Positions 53,354 to 62,795 of a DNA stretch of 64,000 nucleotides are shown here, piece by piece; position 1 is the stretch's first letter, and each line of letters starts with the position of its first letter. The DNA is taken from NCBI GenBank assembly GCA_000496135.1, contig KI542675.1, positions 548,030-612,029 of the forward strand. Reading direction: 5' to 3'. Position numbers and translations under genes: made by a program. The notes beneath the pieces are model-generated. The model was given only the letters and a program-made list of their open reading frames with translations. It did no database searches and was not told the DNA's origin. The DNA is from Thermoplasmatales archaeon E-plasma. GTDB taxonomy: Archaea; Thermoplasmatota; Thermoplasmata; Thermoplasmatales; Thermoplasmataceae.

Positions 53354-54450
53354 ATGAATGATATTGGAGCTTTAATAACCCATCCCCCTTCCGAGGGAAT
53401 TGAATACAGGAAAATTGACGGTGAAGCAGGAAAGTTAAACGGCATTAAAGTCAGAACTCTGTATACCGGGATATGCGGCACGGACAGAGGAATTGTTAAG
53501 GGGGCGCTAAAATTCGCATACTCACCTCAAGGTTCGATTTTCAGGTTCTTGGTCATGAATGTATCGGGCAGGTGGAATCATCTAACTCTCCCTTATTTAA
53601 AAAGGGTGATCTTGTGGTACCAGTAGTTAGGAGACCAGGTGATTGTCCAAATTGTAGAATCGGGAGACCGGATAACTGCTCTGATGGCAAGAAGCATGAA
53701 GCCGGAATAACCGGACTCCATGGTTTTATGAGAGATTACTTCTATGAGGCACCGGAAAATCTGGTACTTGTAAGGAGCAAGGATCTTTCAAAAATAGGGG
53801 TACTTACGGAGCCTTTGAAAAATGTGGTTAAGGCATTTGAGGTTTTTGAGAAAGTTTCAACAAGGGCAGTTTATCAAAATCAGTTCTCTACCTACGAGGG
53901 AAAGAAAGCACTTATAATAGGAAGTGCCTGTGAGGCATTTCTATATGCATTTGTTGCTCGTGAATATGGTTTCACCACATATATGGCAAACCGTCACGCC
54001 ATAGAAGATACCAAATTGCAAATGTGTCAGAATTTTGACGTTAATTTCGTTGATTATTCAAAAGATGTAAATTTTCCGGATAATTTTGAACTGGACCTCT
54101 TAATTGATACCAGCGGTGATCCGTCAACAATAGTCAGATTTTTGAGAAAAGTTAACTATAATGGAGTCGTTATATTATTTGGTACAAACGGAAAAGCACC
54201 TGATGGCGCCATAACAGGCAATGACATTGACTGGATAGTGGAACGAAACATAACTGTATGCGGATCTGTGGATGCAGCAAGGATCCATTATGAGAAGGCA
54301 CTTGATTTAATCCAGAAATGGCATCTTGGTCATGCAGGTGTTATGAGCAAAATGATAACAGGAATTTATAAACCTGAGGACACATCACTATTCACAGTCA
54401 AGCCTGCTGGAGAAATCAAGAGCGTCATAAAGTGGAATGATATAGAATGA
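53354..54450 (+). pseudogene. gdh: glucose 1-dehydrogenase (Thermoplasma type) with a one-base frameshift
   Basis: The frame from ATG 53354 holds the N-terminal part to GICGTDRGIVKGALKFAYSPQG, then shifts. The rest continues in another frame as FDFQVLGHECIGQVESSN and FKKGDLVVPVVRRPGDC to TGA 54450. One missing T in the TT at 53533-53534 explains it; the repaired protein is about 365 residues and follows the Thermoplasma zinc enzyme closely (catalytic Cys and His-Glu, structural-zinc region CPNCRIGRPDNC, Rossmann part ALIIGSACEAFLY, FGTNGKAPDG). It would oxidise glucose in the non-phosphorylative Entner-Doudoroff pathway. Stop overlaps folD as ATGA. Confidence 0.85.
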
Positions 54451-55295
54451 CGCAAATTTTCAATGGCAGGGAATTTTCCAGACACATTGACGAAAGAACC
54501 AGAGAGGAAGTAAGGAAATTCTCAGAGTTGTCAGGGCGAAGCCCCAAAATGGCTATATTATCTACCATATCTTCACCGGATCAGGAATCCTACATACGTT
54601 CGAAGACAAAAAAGGCAAGCCTGTTGGGAGTTGATACTGAAGTCATCAGAATTCCGTATAACATGAATGAATCTGATATAATTGAACAGATAAGCAATTT
54701 GAACCGATCAAAGGACATTGACTCCATTATACTGGAAAGTCCCTTAAGACCAAATCTAAACCAGTTCAAACTCTGTATGACTATCGATCCAAAGAAGGAT
54801 GTTGATTCCCAGAATCCTTTAAACGAAGGTCTCATACTTATGAATAAGGGATCAGTCTTTCCTGCTACAGCATCAGCCATTAAGGCAATAATTGAAACGT
54901 TAAATCTGGAACCTGGATCTGAAATATTAATCATAAACCGGTCAAATATCATTGGTAGGCCACTATCTATGATGTTATTAAACTCAAATTTTACAGTTAC
55001 CATTTGTCATAGCAAAACAGGAAATCTTGGTAAAATAATGGGCTCTGCAAAAACCGTGGTTACTGCAATAGGAAAATATAATCATTTTTCAAGGAAGGAT
55101 TTCATGGAGGGGGTAAATATAGTAGACGCAGCCATCAATTTCAACGAAGGGAAAATGTCCGGGGATTGTGATTTAACATCGCTGGTAGATTATGCCAATT
55201 TTATAACTCCGGTACCGGGAGGAGTTGGTCCGGTTACCACCTCAATGCTTTTCAGAAATATGATGTCCCTGCTGGAAAGGCAAAGCATAACGTAG
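54447..55295 (+). CDS. folD: methylenetetrahydrofolate dehydrogenase/cyclohydrolase FolD
   Basis: 282 residues. SYIRSKTKKA holds the catalytic Tyr and Lys, INRSNIIGRPLSMMLL is the NADP-binding turn, and TPVPGGVGPVTTSML the C-terminal signature. The usual QLPLP and DVDGF motifs read ESPLRP and DVDSQNP, a noticeable divergence around the substrate pocket. Interconverts methylene-, methenyl- and formyl-tetrahydrofolate. Coupled to the glucose dehydrogenase gene by a 4-bp ATGA overlap. Confidence 0.9.
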   Translation: MTQIFNGREFSRHIDERTREEVRKFSELSGRSPKMAILSTISSPDQESYIRSKTKKASLLGVDTEVIRIPYNMNESDIIEQISNLNRSKDIDSIILESPLRPNLNQFKLCMTIDPKKDVDSQNPLNEGLILMNKGSVFPATASAIKAIIETLNLEPGSEILIINRSNIIGRPLSMMLLNSNFTVTICHSKTGNLGKIMGSAKTVVTAIGKYNHFSRKDFMEGVNIVDAAINFNEGKMSGDCDLTSLVDYANFITPVPGGVGPVTTSMLFRNMMSLLERQSIT

Positions 55296-55433
55296 TATGA
55301 GCCATATAATTTATGTCAGACACATATTAAAAAATTATTCGTTTACCCTTCAAAAGAAATAAAATTCTGTAAACGCATGAAATTGAAATATTAATTAACC
55401 TGTTGTGGCATACCTGATTAGAGGTTAGTTTCA

Positions 55434-56156
55434 TTGATTCTTGACGGCATTAAAAAATTTTTGTCTGACAAATTAAGTGGCAAAAACGCCGTTATAGGAT
55501 TGAGCGGGGGAATAGACAGTGCATTTGTGGTTACTTTGCTGGCGGACTCCATAGAAAGAAATAGAATTTTTGCCATTTACATGCCAGATTCTAATTCTCC
55601 AGAGGAAGACCTTATTGACGTTGAAAAAATCTGTAAATTCAATAGTATCTCATTTGAAACTATACCAATAGACAAGATCATTAAAGAATTTTCAAAAGCA
55701 CTGAATCTTAAAGATTCGAAGGTGATTGGAAATTTAAAATCCAGAGTCAGAATGTCCACACTCTATTCAGTTGCAAATCAGAACAATGGCATCGTAGTAG
55801 GAACTACAAACAAATCTGAATATCTGACCGGTTACTTCACTAAATTTGGTGATGGGGGGTGTGATATTGAGCCAATAATTGGATTATATAAAACCCAGAT
55901 TTGGAAGCTGTCGAAGGAAATGGGCCTGCCGAAATCAATAATAGAGAAGAAACCGAGTGCAAGACTGTGGGCTGAACAGACCGATGAGGAAGATATGGGC
56001 ATAAGTTACTCTGAATTGGATCGTATTCTCATTAAATTTGAGGAAAGTGGTGAATTCCCGGAAAGTATAGAGGGGAAAATTGTTTCCAATCTTTATTTGT
56101 CCAGTATGCATAAGAGAAGATTACCGTATAGTCCAGGGGAAGATCCTGCATCATGA
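55434..56156 (+). CDS. nadE: NH3-dependent NAD+ synthetase
   Basis: 240 residues, no glutaminase domain. PP-loop GLSGGIDSAFV (about 22-32), VVGTTNKSEYLTGYFTKFGDGGCDIEPI and KKPSARLWAEQTDEEDMGISY are the NadE signatures. Amidates nicotinic acid adenine dinucleotide. Start TTG 55434 follows a GAGGTTAG site, and a TATA-like AATATTAATTAA lies upstream. Stop overlaps the antiporter start. Confidence 0.93.
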   Translation: MILDGIKKFLSDKLSGKNAVIGLSGGIDSAFVVTLLADSIERNRIFAIYMPDSNSPEEDLIDVEKICKFNSISFETIPIDKIIKEFSKALNLKDSKVIGNLKSRVRMSTLYSVANQNNGIVVGTTNKSEYLTGYFTKFGDGGCDIEPIIGLYKTQIWKLSKEMGLPKSIIEKKPSARLWAEQTDEEDMGISYSELDRILIKFEESGEFPESIEGKIVSNLYLSSMHKRRLPYSPGEDPAS

Positions 56157-57445
56157 TAATCGAGAATCTTCGAATTCTGGAGTTCAGTCTTTTACTTATA
56201 ATAGCAGCTTTTTCCATTCCAATAGCAAGAAAAGCATCCATAGTGGAAATACCTGTGTTGATCTTCCTTGGAATTATATTTGGCCCGGTCCTTGGAATAA
56301 TCCGTTATAGTTTTTCGGAAGAGTTGATGACCAGCTTTGCAAATTTTGGAATCGGTATACTTGGTCTTATGATTATTCTATACTACGAAAGTCACGGAAT
56401 AAACTTCAGGGTACTCAAGAGGCACCTGGGGAGAATAATTTCCCTGAATACCGTGGGAATGATAATTACTGCTTTTCTTTCAGGAATACTTTTTTCTCTG
56501 TTTACGGGTGCGCCTTTCATAATAGGTTTTCTCTTTGGTGCCATAATATCCCCCACGGATCCGGCAACGCTCATTCCACTGTTTCATAAGATCAGGATAC
56601 GGGAAGACTACTCTGGAACCTTGATAGGGGAGAGTCTGTTCAATGATCCCCTGGCCATTATATTTGTCACATTAGCCATAGCAATAATAGCTCCTCAATC
56701 AACAGCAGTTACCCTGTTTCTGTACCTGTCGGGAGCAATAGGTTTCATTCCTGCTATTATTACTTTCCTTCTTATTCAGATAATAATCCCGTCAATTGTG
56801 GGCATTGTTATAGGTCTACTTATTCTCTATCTGAATAAGATACTGAATTTCGAAAACCTCATTGTGGGTCTTCTCCTTGGTGTAATTATATTTGAACTTA
56901 CCTTCCTTGAGGCTTTGAACATAACTCCATTCCCTGCAATCATTGCAACAGGAGCGATTATAGGAAATTTATCAGAGAAATCCATATTTTACGAAAGAGA
57001 GAGAAGCTTTCAGGAGAACCTTTCATTTCTTGCCCAGGGAGTCATTTTTATATTAATGGGAAGTATGCTCACTATTCCCGATATTGAAAATTACTGGATA
57101 ATAGGTATATTGATGGCTCTTGTTGTTCTCTTCCTCGTTAGACCTATTGCCGTGTTTGCTTCGGTATTTCGAATAAGGAAAAATAATCTGTCAGCTCCTC
57201 CCCTGAACAGGAAGATCAAAACTTTCTTTTCTCTTGCGGGTCCGAGAGGAGTAGTTTCAATAGTGGAATCTACTGTTCCAATTGCCATAGGAACAACTCT
57301 TGGTATTCCTCTTCTTCTCAGATGGGGTCGAACAATTGAGGTTTCTGTGGCAATAGTAGTAATATTATCAATAATATTGCAAACTCTCTACATCCCATAT
57401 ATAGCAAATAAGCTCCTGCCTAAGACAGCAGATGAAAAAACGTAA
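56153..57445 (+). CDS. Na+/H+ antiporter, CPA1 (NhaP-like)
   Basis: 430 residues with about 12 membrane helices. ISPTDPATLIPLF carries the conserved ion-site aspartate region and GESLFNDPLAIIFV the second Asp (the ND motif of electroneutral CPA1 exchangers). Exchanges Na+ or K+ for H+, important for pH homeostasis in an acidophile. ATG 56153 overlaps the nadE TGA (ATGA). Confidence 0.9.
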   Translation: MIIENLRILEFSLLLIIAAFSIPIARKASIVEIPVLIFLGIIFGPVLGIIRYSFSEELMTSFANFGIGILGLMIILYYESHGINFRVLKRHLGRIISLNTVGMIITAFLSGILFSLFTGAPFIIGFLFGAIISPTDPATLIPLFHKIRIREDYSGTLIGESLFNDPLAIIFVTLAIAIIAPQSTAVTLFLYLSGAIGFIPAIITFLLIQIIIPSIVGIVIGLLILYLNKILNFENLIVGLLLGVIIFELTFLEALNITPFPAIIATGAIIGNLSEKSIFYERERSFQENLSFLAQGVIFILMGSMLTIPDIENYWIIGILMALVVLFLVRPIAVFASVFRIRKNNLSAPPLNRKIKTFFSLAGPRGVVSIVESTVPIAIGTTLGIPLLLRWGRTIEVSVAIVVILSIILQTLYIPYIANKLLPKTADEKT

Positions 57446-57456
57446 CCGTTAAAATA

Positions 57457-59019
57457 TTAAACTATTACTTCCTCCGTCATTTCAAGGGTTTCGAACAGCC
57501 TCACTCTGTCTTTGTAGAATAGATTGATCAGATTATAGAATTCCTTGTAATTGTTGATCTGTCTTTCAATCATTTTGTCCAGTATTTTTGCCCTCATTTC
57601 GACCTCTTTCTCAAGATCAGATTCATATTTTCCTTCTTTCTCTGCAATCCTCTTGAGAACATAACTGAACCCTGAATAGGGATTTGTATCAGTTACGGGA
57701 TTCCATGTGAACGCATTGTTTACAACTATTTCAGAACTAAGCTGATCCTGTCCTGTTATTTCAGAGACGGTCTGAATTCTCCTGAAAGAACCCTTTTCAG
57801 ATGTAAGATTTGACAGGATTATTACCACATCCAGAGTCAAAATAAGATTCCTTGGAATATTGATAGGCTTTGACTCCATTCTGTGAATAAAAGTCTGGAT
57901 ATCATCTGCATGGAATGTCCCAAAGACATATCTCCCTATGGACATTGCCTGAAAGACAGTAAACGCTTCAGCGCCCCTTACTTCCCCCACAACCACATAG
58001 TTAGGTCTTTGCCTCATTGTAACTGTGAGAAGATCAAACATATCGATCTCTCCAATTCTCTTACCCGTTTCCTTGTCCAGTTGTCCATATCCATTCCTGG
58101 TGATCATAGGAACCCAGTTTTCGTGAACCAGGTTTATCTCTCTTGTATCCTCTATGGAAACTATCTTCCTTTGCGAGGGAGCAAACAGAAGAAGAGCGTT
58201 AAGAAAAGTTGTCTTTCCGGTGGCAGTTCCGCCTACTACCATGATGTTTGCACCGTATTCCACCAGCACCCAGAAATAGGCAAAAACTCTTGAATCGCAT
58301 AAACCCTTCTGGATAAGATCAAGAGCAGTGAGTGGTTCACTCTTGAATTTCCTTATTGTATATGATGGCCCTTTACTTGTAATGTGTGTTCCTATTGAAG
58401 CTGAAATCCTTGATCCATCAAGGAGCGTTGCATCAACAATTGGATTTGCAATTGATATATGCTTCCCCGAATCCTGAACTATTTTCTTAATGAAATAATT
58501 CAGCTCTTCTTCGTCTTCATATTTTACATTGGTTGGTATATATCCAAAATTTCTGTGAAAAATATAGACAGGTGTTTCTTCCCTGTCGCATGATATATCC
58601 TCAATATTTGGATCTTTCAAAAGTCCGTCTATCTTTTCGAACCCCTTAATATCTCTGTTAATGTAATAAGTGAGAGTGTCGGTATCAGTTGTATTCAACT
58701 TATAGCCATCTTCTTTTAATTTAAGCATGAACAGCGAAGGAATCTGATCTCTTTGAATGTCTCCAAATTTTTCAGGCTCCGTTATGGCTTTAATGAAATC
58801 TCTTTTCAGTCTCGAATATCTCTTGTAAAGAGTTGGGCTTATTTCAGGTTCTATTAATTCATAGACAAAGGTTGAAGTCACCCTGTTAAGATAGACCCTT
58901 GAATAAACTACCCCTGGAACAATCTCCTGAAATATAAGATCCTCTGTTGCCCTTTTAGGGAATATTATTTTTGTGGAAACCTGCGATTTCCTCTTCTTAT
59001 TTTTCTTAAGAAAACTCAT
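57457..59019 (-). CDS. type IV pilus/Tad-type secretion ATPase (second copy of the cluster)
   Basis: 520 residues, GspE/TadA/ArlI superfamily. Walker A VVGGTATGKTTFLNALL, Asp box IEDTREI, RPNYVVVGEVRGAEA (Walker B region) and His box FGTFHADDIQTFIHRMES are all present. A long N-terminal domain (1-220) precedes the motor. It is the last gene of a four-gene operon and is clearly paralogous to the ATPase at 60842-62425, though the His box context differs (GRYVFGTFHA against GHTAYSTIHA). Polymerises or retracts a pilin-like filament at the membrane. Confidence 0.9.
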   Translation of the reverse strand: MSFLKKNKKRKSQVSTKIIFPKRATEDLIFQEIVPGVVYSRVYLNRVTSTFVYELIEPEISPTLYKRYSRLKRDFIKAITEPEKFGDIQRDQIPSLFMLKLKEDGYKLNTTDTDTLTYYINRDIKGFEKIDGLLKDPNIEDISCDREETPVYIFHRNFGYIPTNVKYEDEEELNYFIKKIVQDSGKHISIANPIVDATLLDGSRISASIGTHITSKGPSYTIRKFKSEPLTALDLIQKGLCDSRVFAYFWVLVEYGANIMVVGGTATGKTTFLNALLLFAPSQRKIVSIEDTREINLVHENWVPMITRNGYGQLDKETGKRIGEIDMFDLLTVTMRQRPNYVVVGEVRGAEAFTVFQAMSIGRYVFGTFHADDIQTFIHRMESKPINIPRNLILTLDVVIILSNLTSEKGSFRRIQTVSEITGQDQLSSEIVVNNAFTWNPVTDTNPYSGFSYVLKRIAEKEGKYESDLEKEVEMRAKILDKMIERQINNYKEFYNLINLFYKDRVRLFETLEMTEEVIV

Positions 59020-59859
59020 TTATAGAACACCTGCAAATGTAAGTACAACGAAGCTGATTAAAAGGAGAACTCCCGCAATCATTGCACCAGAAACAAGACG
59101 ACCATCACGGAAAACACCTGAAATGAGGCCGCTTGTCAAAGACTGAACTATAATCCCAAGACTGAATATCCTCTCTATGACAGGAAAACTTGCGACCCCT
59201 GGAGATAAGGTTGATCCTGAAATGCCAGAAGGCTTTAATTGAGTGAAAAAATCCAGGTCTAACATTAGAATGACGAAGAGGAAAACACCGTAAGAAACTG
59301 CCATAACCATGGAATAATTTTGCATATCTGCAGCTCTGCTCTCTCTCATTAGGTAAGTTTGAGTGGTAAAACTTGATATCATGGATATAACATCTGCAGT
59401 ATTACTACCAGATTCACTGGCTTTTTTAAGAATTTTTCCGACTCTCGCAATGGTCTGGTCACCAAGAATGGTACCAAATCCGTCAAGAGCATTTTCTACA
59501 GGCACTCCAATGCTTATGAGGCTTGCGACATGGCGAACCTCTTCATTTAGAGGTCCGTAGTCATTTCCTGAACTTCTCAGAATAGCCTCCGATACGGGCG
59601 TTCCAAATGTAGTATGTCCTGCCAGGTCCCTTAGAAAATCAGGAATCCTTCTTTCAGCCTCCTGTAATTTTTTGGTTTCGGCAAAGTCAGCCATTCCAAA
59701 GGGAAGAAGGAGAATGATCAGAAGGATTGTGGACATGGTTAATGGATGAACTAACAGACTTATTGTTGGAATAAAGCCTTTGATGCCCAAAAATATTATT
59801 ATTGCATCCACTGATCCAAACGCCGCGAGCACGTAATATTTCAGTTTAATTGGCGCTAT
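59020..59859 (-). CDS. type II secretion F/TadC-type platform protein, probable AUA start
   Basis: About 279 residues with a T2SSF domain: TADVISMISSFTTQTYLMRESRAADMQ and the helical EAERRIPDFLRDLAGHTTFGTPVSEAI, and several membrane helices. The first GTG in frame (59832) has no ribosome site. GAGGTG (59865-59870) stands exactly 5 nt before ATA 59859, which also overlaps the preceding stop as ATAG. Starting there adds APIKLKYYV. Hence an AUA start is likely. Forms the membrane platform with the paired protein upstream. Confidence 0.82.
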   Translation of the reverse strand: MAPIKLKYYVLAAFGSVDAIIIFLGIKGFIPTISLLVHPLTMSTILLIILLLPFGMADFAETKKLQEAERRIPDFLRDLAGHTTFGTPVSEAILRSSGNDYGPLNEEVRHVASLISIGVPVENALDGFGTILGDQTIARVGKILKKASESGSNTADVISMISSFTTQTYLMRESRAADMQNYSMVMAVSYGVFLFVILMLDLDFFTQLKPSGISGSTLSPGVASFPVIERIFSLGIIVQSLTSGLISGVFRDGRLVSGAMIAGVLLLISFVVLTFAGVL

Positions 59860-60839
59860 AGTTTCACCTCGTTAATAGTGCTGCTCAATATGAGCGCAAA
59901 CATTACTGCAATAACGGGTATTATAAGCAGAACGATAAGGTACAGAACAAGAGAAAGTACAGGGCTTGGGTCCGGTGTTAGGGAGGCAACCACTCCAATT
60001 ATGATCATTAAGATCAATGGGAAAGTAACTCCAACTATTATGAAACTTTCAGCCATGACTGAAAGAGATTCAGAATTTCTTTTGACAATGGTACTTAACT
60101 CAGTTTCATATTGAAGGGCCTTTTGCTTGAAGTATTCCTTAAGATCTCCTCCTGATGTTACGGTTGTTATAATACCCTGAAGGAATTCTGAAAGTTTGAT
60201 TGACGGAGTTAATGAGGCGCCTTCCTTAATAGCAGTAACAATATCTTTCCCGAAAAGCTTAGTGGTTATGGAAATGCCTTTTGCTTCTCTTGCCAGCTCT
60301 CCGTATTCCTCACTTTTTGATAATTCATATAATATACTGTCAACAGAAACATCTGCAGAAGCCATTGTTGCAATATACCCCATTGCTATTGGCAGAACAG
60401 CATCTATCTTTTTTCTACGGCTTCCGGCGACTGAATTTGGGAGTTCTACCATCAAAGTGAAATAGATAACTATAGCCATGAACCATATTGCAAATGCCAG
60501 AAATGCATAATGGGGAAGCCTTATGGCGAATATGTTAGCAAAAACACCGGATACGATGATAAATATGAGGGCACCCATAAAAACCCTCGATAGATATTCC
60601 ACACCTGTAAGAGGCATTTTAGCTTTTTGAAGCGTAACATCTATTCTTGAAGTATCTGAATATTTTGTAATCATCTCGCCGAATATTTCAAGGGAAATCC
60701 TGTCAAACATGCCAAGTCTTTCAACCTTAAGTTTCTTAATTCTCCTCGGGTCATCCTTTTTTTCCTTAGTTCCCTTTACTATGTTTCCAGTTTTTTTAAG
60801 TCCCTTGGTGACCCCATCCTTGGAAAATACGCTGGACAT
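59856..60839 (-). CDS. type II secretion F/TadB-type platform protein
   Basis: 327 residues. Basic N-terminal region (KGTKEKKDDPRRIKKLKVER), two membrane helices near 95-150, a T2SSF domain (AVLPIAMGYIATMASADVSVDSILYELSKSEEYGELAREAKGI) and two C-terminal helices. Pairs with the platform protein encoded next, as TadB with TadC, in anchoring pilus assembly. ATG 60839 follows the ATPase gene by 2 bp with GGAGTGG upstream. Confidence 0.85.
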   Translation of the reverse strand: MSSVFSKDGVTKGLKKTGNIVKGTKEKKDDPRRIKKLKVERLGMFDRISLEIFGEMITKYSDTSRIDVTLQKAKMPLTGVEYLSRVFMGALIFIIVSGVFANIFAIRLPHYAFLAFAIWFMAIVIYFTLMVELPNSVAGSRRKKIDAVLPIAMGYIATMASADVSVDSILYELSKSEEYGELAREAKGISITTKLFGKDIVTAIKEGASLTPSIKLSEFLQGIITTVTSGGDLKEYFKQKALQYETELSTIVKRNSESLSVMAESFIIVGVTFPLILMIIIGVVASLTPDPSPVLSLVLYLIVLLIIPVIAVMFALILSSTINEVKL

Positions 60840-60841
60840 TA

Positions 60842-62425
60842 TTATCCACTCCCTGCCATTCTTAAGGCGAAAGCAGGATCCTTGTAATATATGTTCACAA
60901 TTCTGGTTAGATTTGCATAATCCACGATATTGGCATCAACCATCAATTCAACCAGTTTTTTTCTCCTTTCAAATTCCTCATTGAATTCTTCATCAGTCAT
61001 TCTTCGAGCCTGCTGTATTTCTTTCAGTATTTTACTATAACCACTATATACCTGTGTATTCAGATTAAAATCAAAGCTGTAAACTTTGTTATAAAGGATT
61101 TCTCTGGTTTCAGAGTCAACGCCAATAACTTCGTCTATCTCGGTGATTTTCCTTACCATTCTATTTCCGATTTTAACAAATTTGTTAAAAATTACGAAGT
61201 TTAAGGAACTTATGAGAACCCTGGGTATGTTTAGCGGTGTTGATTCAAGTCTGTTCACAAGAGTATCCATGCTGTCTGCATGTATTGTTGAATAAGCCGT
61301 ATGGCCCGTGGATATTGCCTGAAAGAGCGAATATGATTCCCTGCCTCTTATTTCTCCCAGAAGAATGTATGTTGGCCTTTGTCTCATCGCCATCCTTACA
61401 AGCTCAAACATACCAATGGGTGCATTGTGACCGGACAAATTCCCCTGATTATAAACACTTTCCCTGGTTGAAGTAGCAACCCAGTTTTCATGCATTATAT
61501 TTATTTCACGGGTTTCCTCAATACTGAAAACCTTGGTATTAGGCGGTATAAACATCATCATCGCATTTAAAGTAGAGGTTTTTCCAACTCCGGGGACTCC
61601 CGCAATTATACCCGATTTCAAATTTTCAACAGCGAACCAAAGATAGGTTACTATTTCTGCAGTCGCTGCACCGTATTTAACAATCTCTACAGGTGTGAAA
61701 GGTGTTTCCCTGAACAGCCTGAAAGTGAATGATGAACCTTTTGTGGAAATCTCATTCCCATAAGTGATCTGAATTCTATGGCCCTGCGGAAACGTACCAT
61801 CCATAATTGGATCATTCATGGAAATTTCTTTGCCGCAAAGTTGTGCGAGCCGAATCACATAGGAATCAAGGTCTTTTTCAGATGCAAACAGAATATTAGT
61901 TCTCAGAGGTCCGTGCCTCTTATGTTCTATAAATATGGGGATACCGATTCCATTGCACGAGATATCTTCAACAAACTGATCCCTGATTATGGGATCCAGT
62001 GGCCCAAAACCTTCGTAATCCCTTTGAATATAATACTTGTATTTGTCTATTGACGTCTTCGGTATTTTTGTTCTTCTTGAAGTCATATACGAGTCTATTA
62101 TTTGCTCAATATCCTTTACAGAAAATTCTGTGGGAAGATTATTCGAGCTTCTGACAATCTGTTCCATATTCTTGGAAATGACTTTAACCTCCTGAAGTTC
62201 AGCCTCTGTGATCTCAGGTTCATGGACAATGTATAAGGTTTCCATTGTATCCTTGTTCCAGGCTATTTCAATGGAAACGACTCTTGGGATTATATCATAT
62301 TCATCAACAATTTCATATGACCGGTTTATTTGAGGTGCTTCCGGTTGAACTGCTACAGCCACCTCCTTAACCTTATTCTTCTTCTTATTAATTTTCTTAG
62401 GAGAAACCTTGATTCCACTTTTCAT
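60842..62425 (-). CDS. type IV pilus/Tad-type secretion ATPase (first copy of the cluster)
   Basis: 527 residues. Walker A IIAGVPGVGKTSTLNAMM, Asp box IEETREINI, RPTYILLGEIRGRES and His box YSTIHADSMDTLVNRLES. The N-terminal 40 residues are lysine-rich (KVSPKKINKKKNKVKEV). First gene of the operon, with a leaderless ATG 62425 and a TATA box about 28 bp upstream. Two ATPases with two platform proteins suggest separate extension and retraction motors or two paired machines. No prepilin or prepilin peptidase gene is seen in the window. Confidence 0.9.
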   Translation of the reverse strand: MKSGIKVSPKKINKKKNKVKEVAVAVQPEAPQINRSYEIVDEYDIIPRVVSIEIAWNKDTMETLYIVHEPEITEAELQEVKVISKNMEQIVRSSNNLPTEFSVKDIEQIIDSYMTSRRTKIPKTSIDKYKYYIQRDYEGFGPLDPIIRDQFVEDISCNGIGIPIFIEHKRHGPLRTNILFASEKDLDSYVIRLAQLCGKEISMNDPIMDGTFPQGHRIQITYGNEISTKGSSFTFRLFRETPFTPVEIVKYGAATAEIVTYLWFAVENLKSGIIAGVPGVGKTSTLNAMMMFIPPNTKVFSIEETREINIMHENWVATSTRESVYNQGNLSGHNAPIGMFELVRMAMRQRPTYILLGEIRGRESYSLFQAISTGHTAYSTIHADSMDTLVNRLESTPLNIPRVLISSLNFVIFNKFVKIGNRMVRKITEIDEVIGVDSETREILYNKVYSFDFNLNTQVYSGYSKILKEIQQARRMTDEEFNEEFERRKKLVELMVDANIVDYANLTRIVNIYYKDPAFALRMAGSG

Positions 62426-62449
62426 TTGAGATTATCTATCCTATCAGGC

Positions 62450-62460
62450 AATATAAATTT
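62450..62460 (-). promoter_or_regulatory. TATA box of the pilus/Tad-like operon
   Basis: Minus strand AAATTTATATT centred about 29 bp before ATG 62425. Confidence 0.5.
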
Positions 62461-62547
62461 TTTTGACTTAGCTTAAGTCATGATTAAATATTACTTTACT
62501 TGTCTATATATATTCAATTTAAAATGTTTTAATCTAAAGAATAACTT

Positions 62548-62763
62548 TTATGGCTTTTCTGTTCCTACGAAAATTACTTTTCTTGATGAAGTCTTTCCTG
62601 TTTTAATAAATACATTTTCTGTTTTATATAACTTTTTAATCTGAGCGATAACATCGGCATTTGCCATTCCGTTCACCCGTTCTGCTTTAGTAAAAATTAC
62701 GATCATGTTATCTTTAATAATCGGTTCGCCACTCCCGGACCTAACCTTGACTGTTAGCAACAT
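62548..62763 (-). CDS. DUF167 (YggU-like) small protein
   Basis: 71 residues with the DUF167 pattern: a beta strand LTVKVRSGSGEP, then ERVNGMANADVIAQIKKLYK and VFIKTGKTSSRKVIFV (relatives read PVDGKAN-LI and SGxTSRxK). Function unknown. Leaderless ATG 62763 with a TATA box 25 bp upstream. Confidence 0.78.
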   Translation of the reverse strand: MLLTVKVRSGSGEPIIKDNMIVIFTKAERVNGMANADVIAQIKKLYKTENVFIKTGKTSSRKVIFVGTEKP

Positions 62764-62780
62764 TTATTTTATTCAATCCA

Positions 62781-62795
62781 AAATAGATATATTTT
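62781..62795 (-). promoter_or_regulatory. TATA box of the DUF167 gene
   Basis: Minus strand AAAATATATCTATTT centred 25 bp before ATG 62763. Confidence 0.5.
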
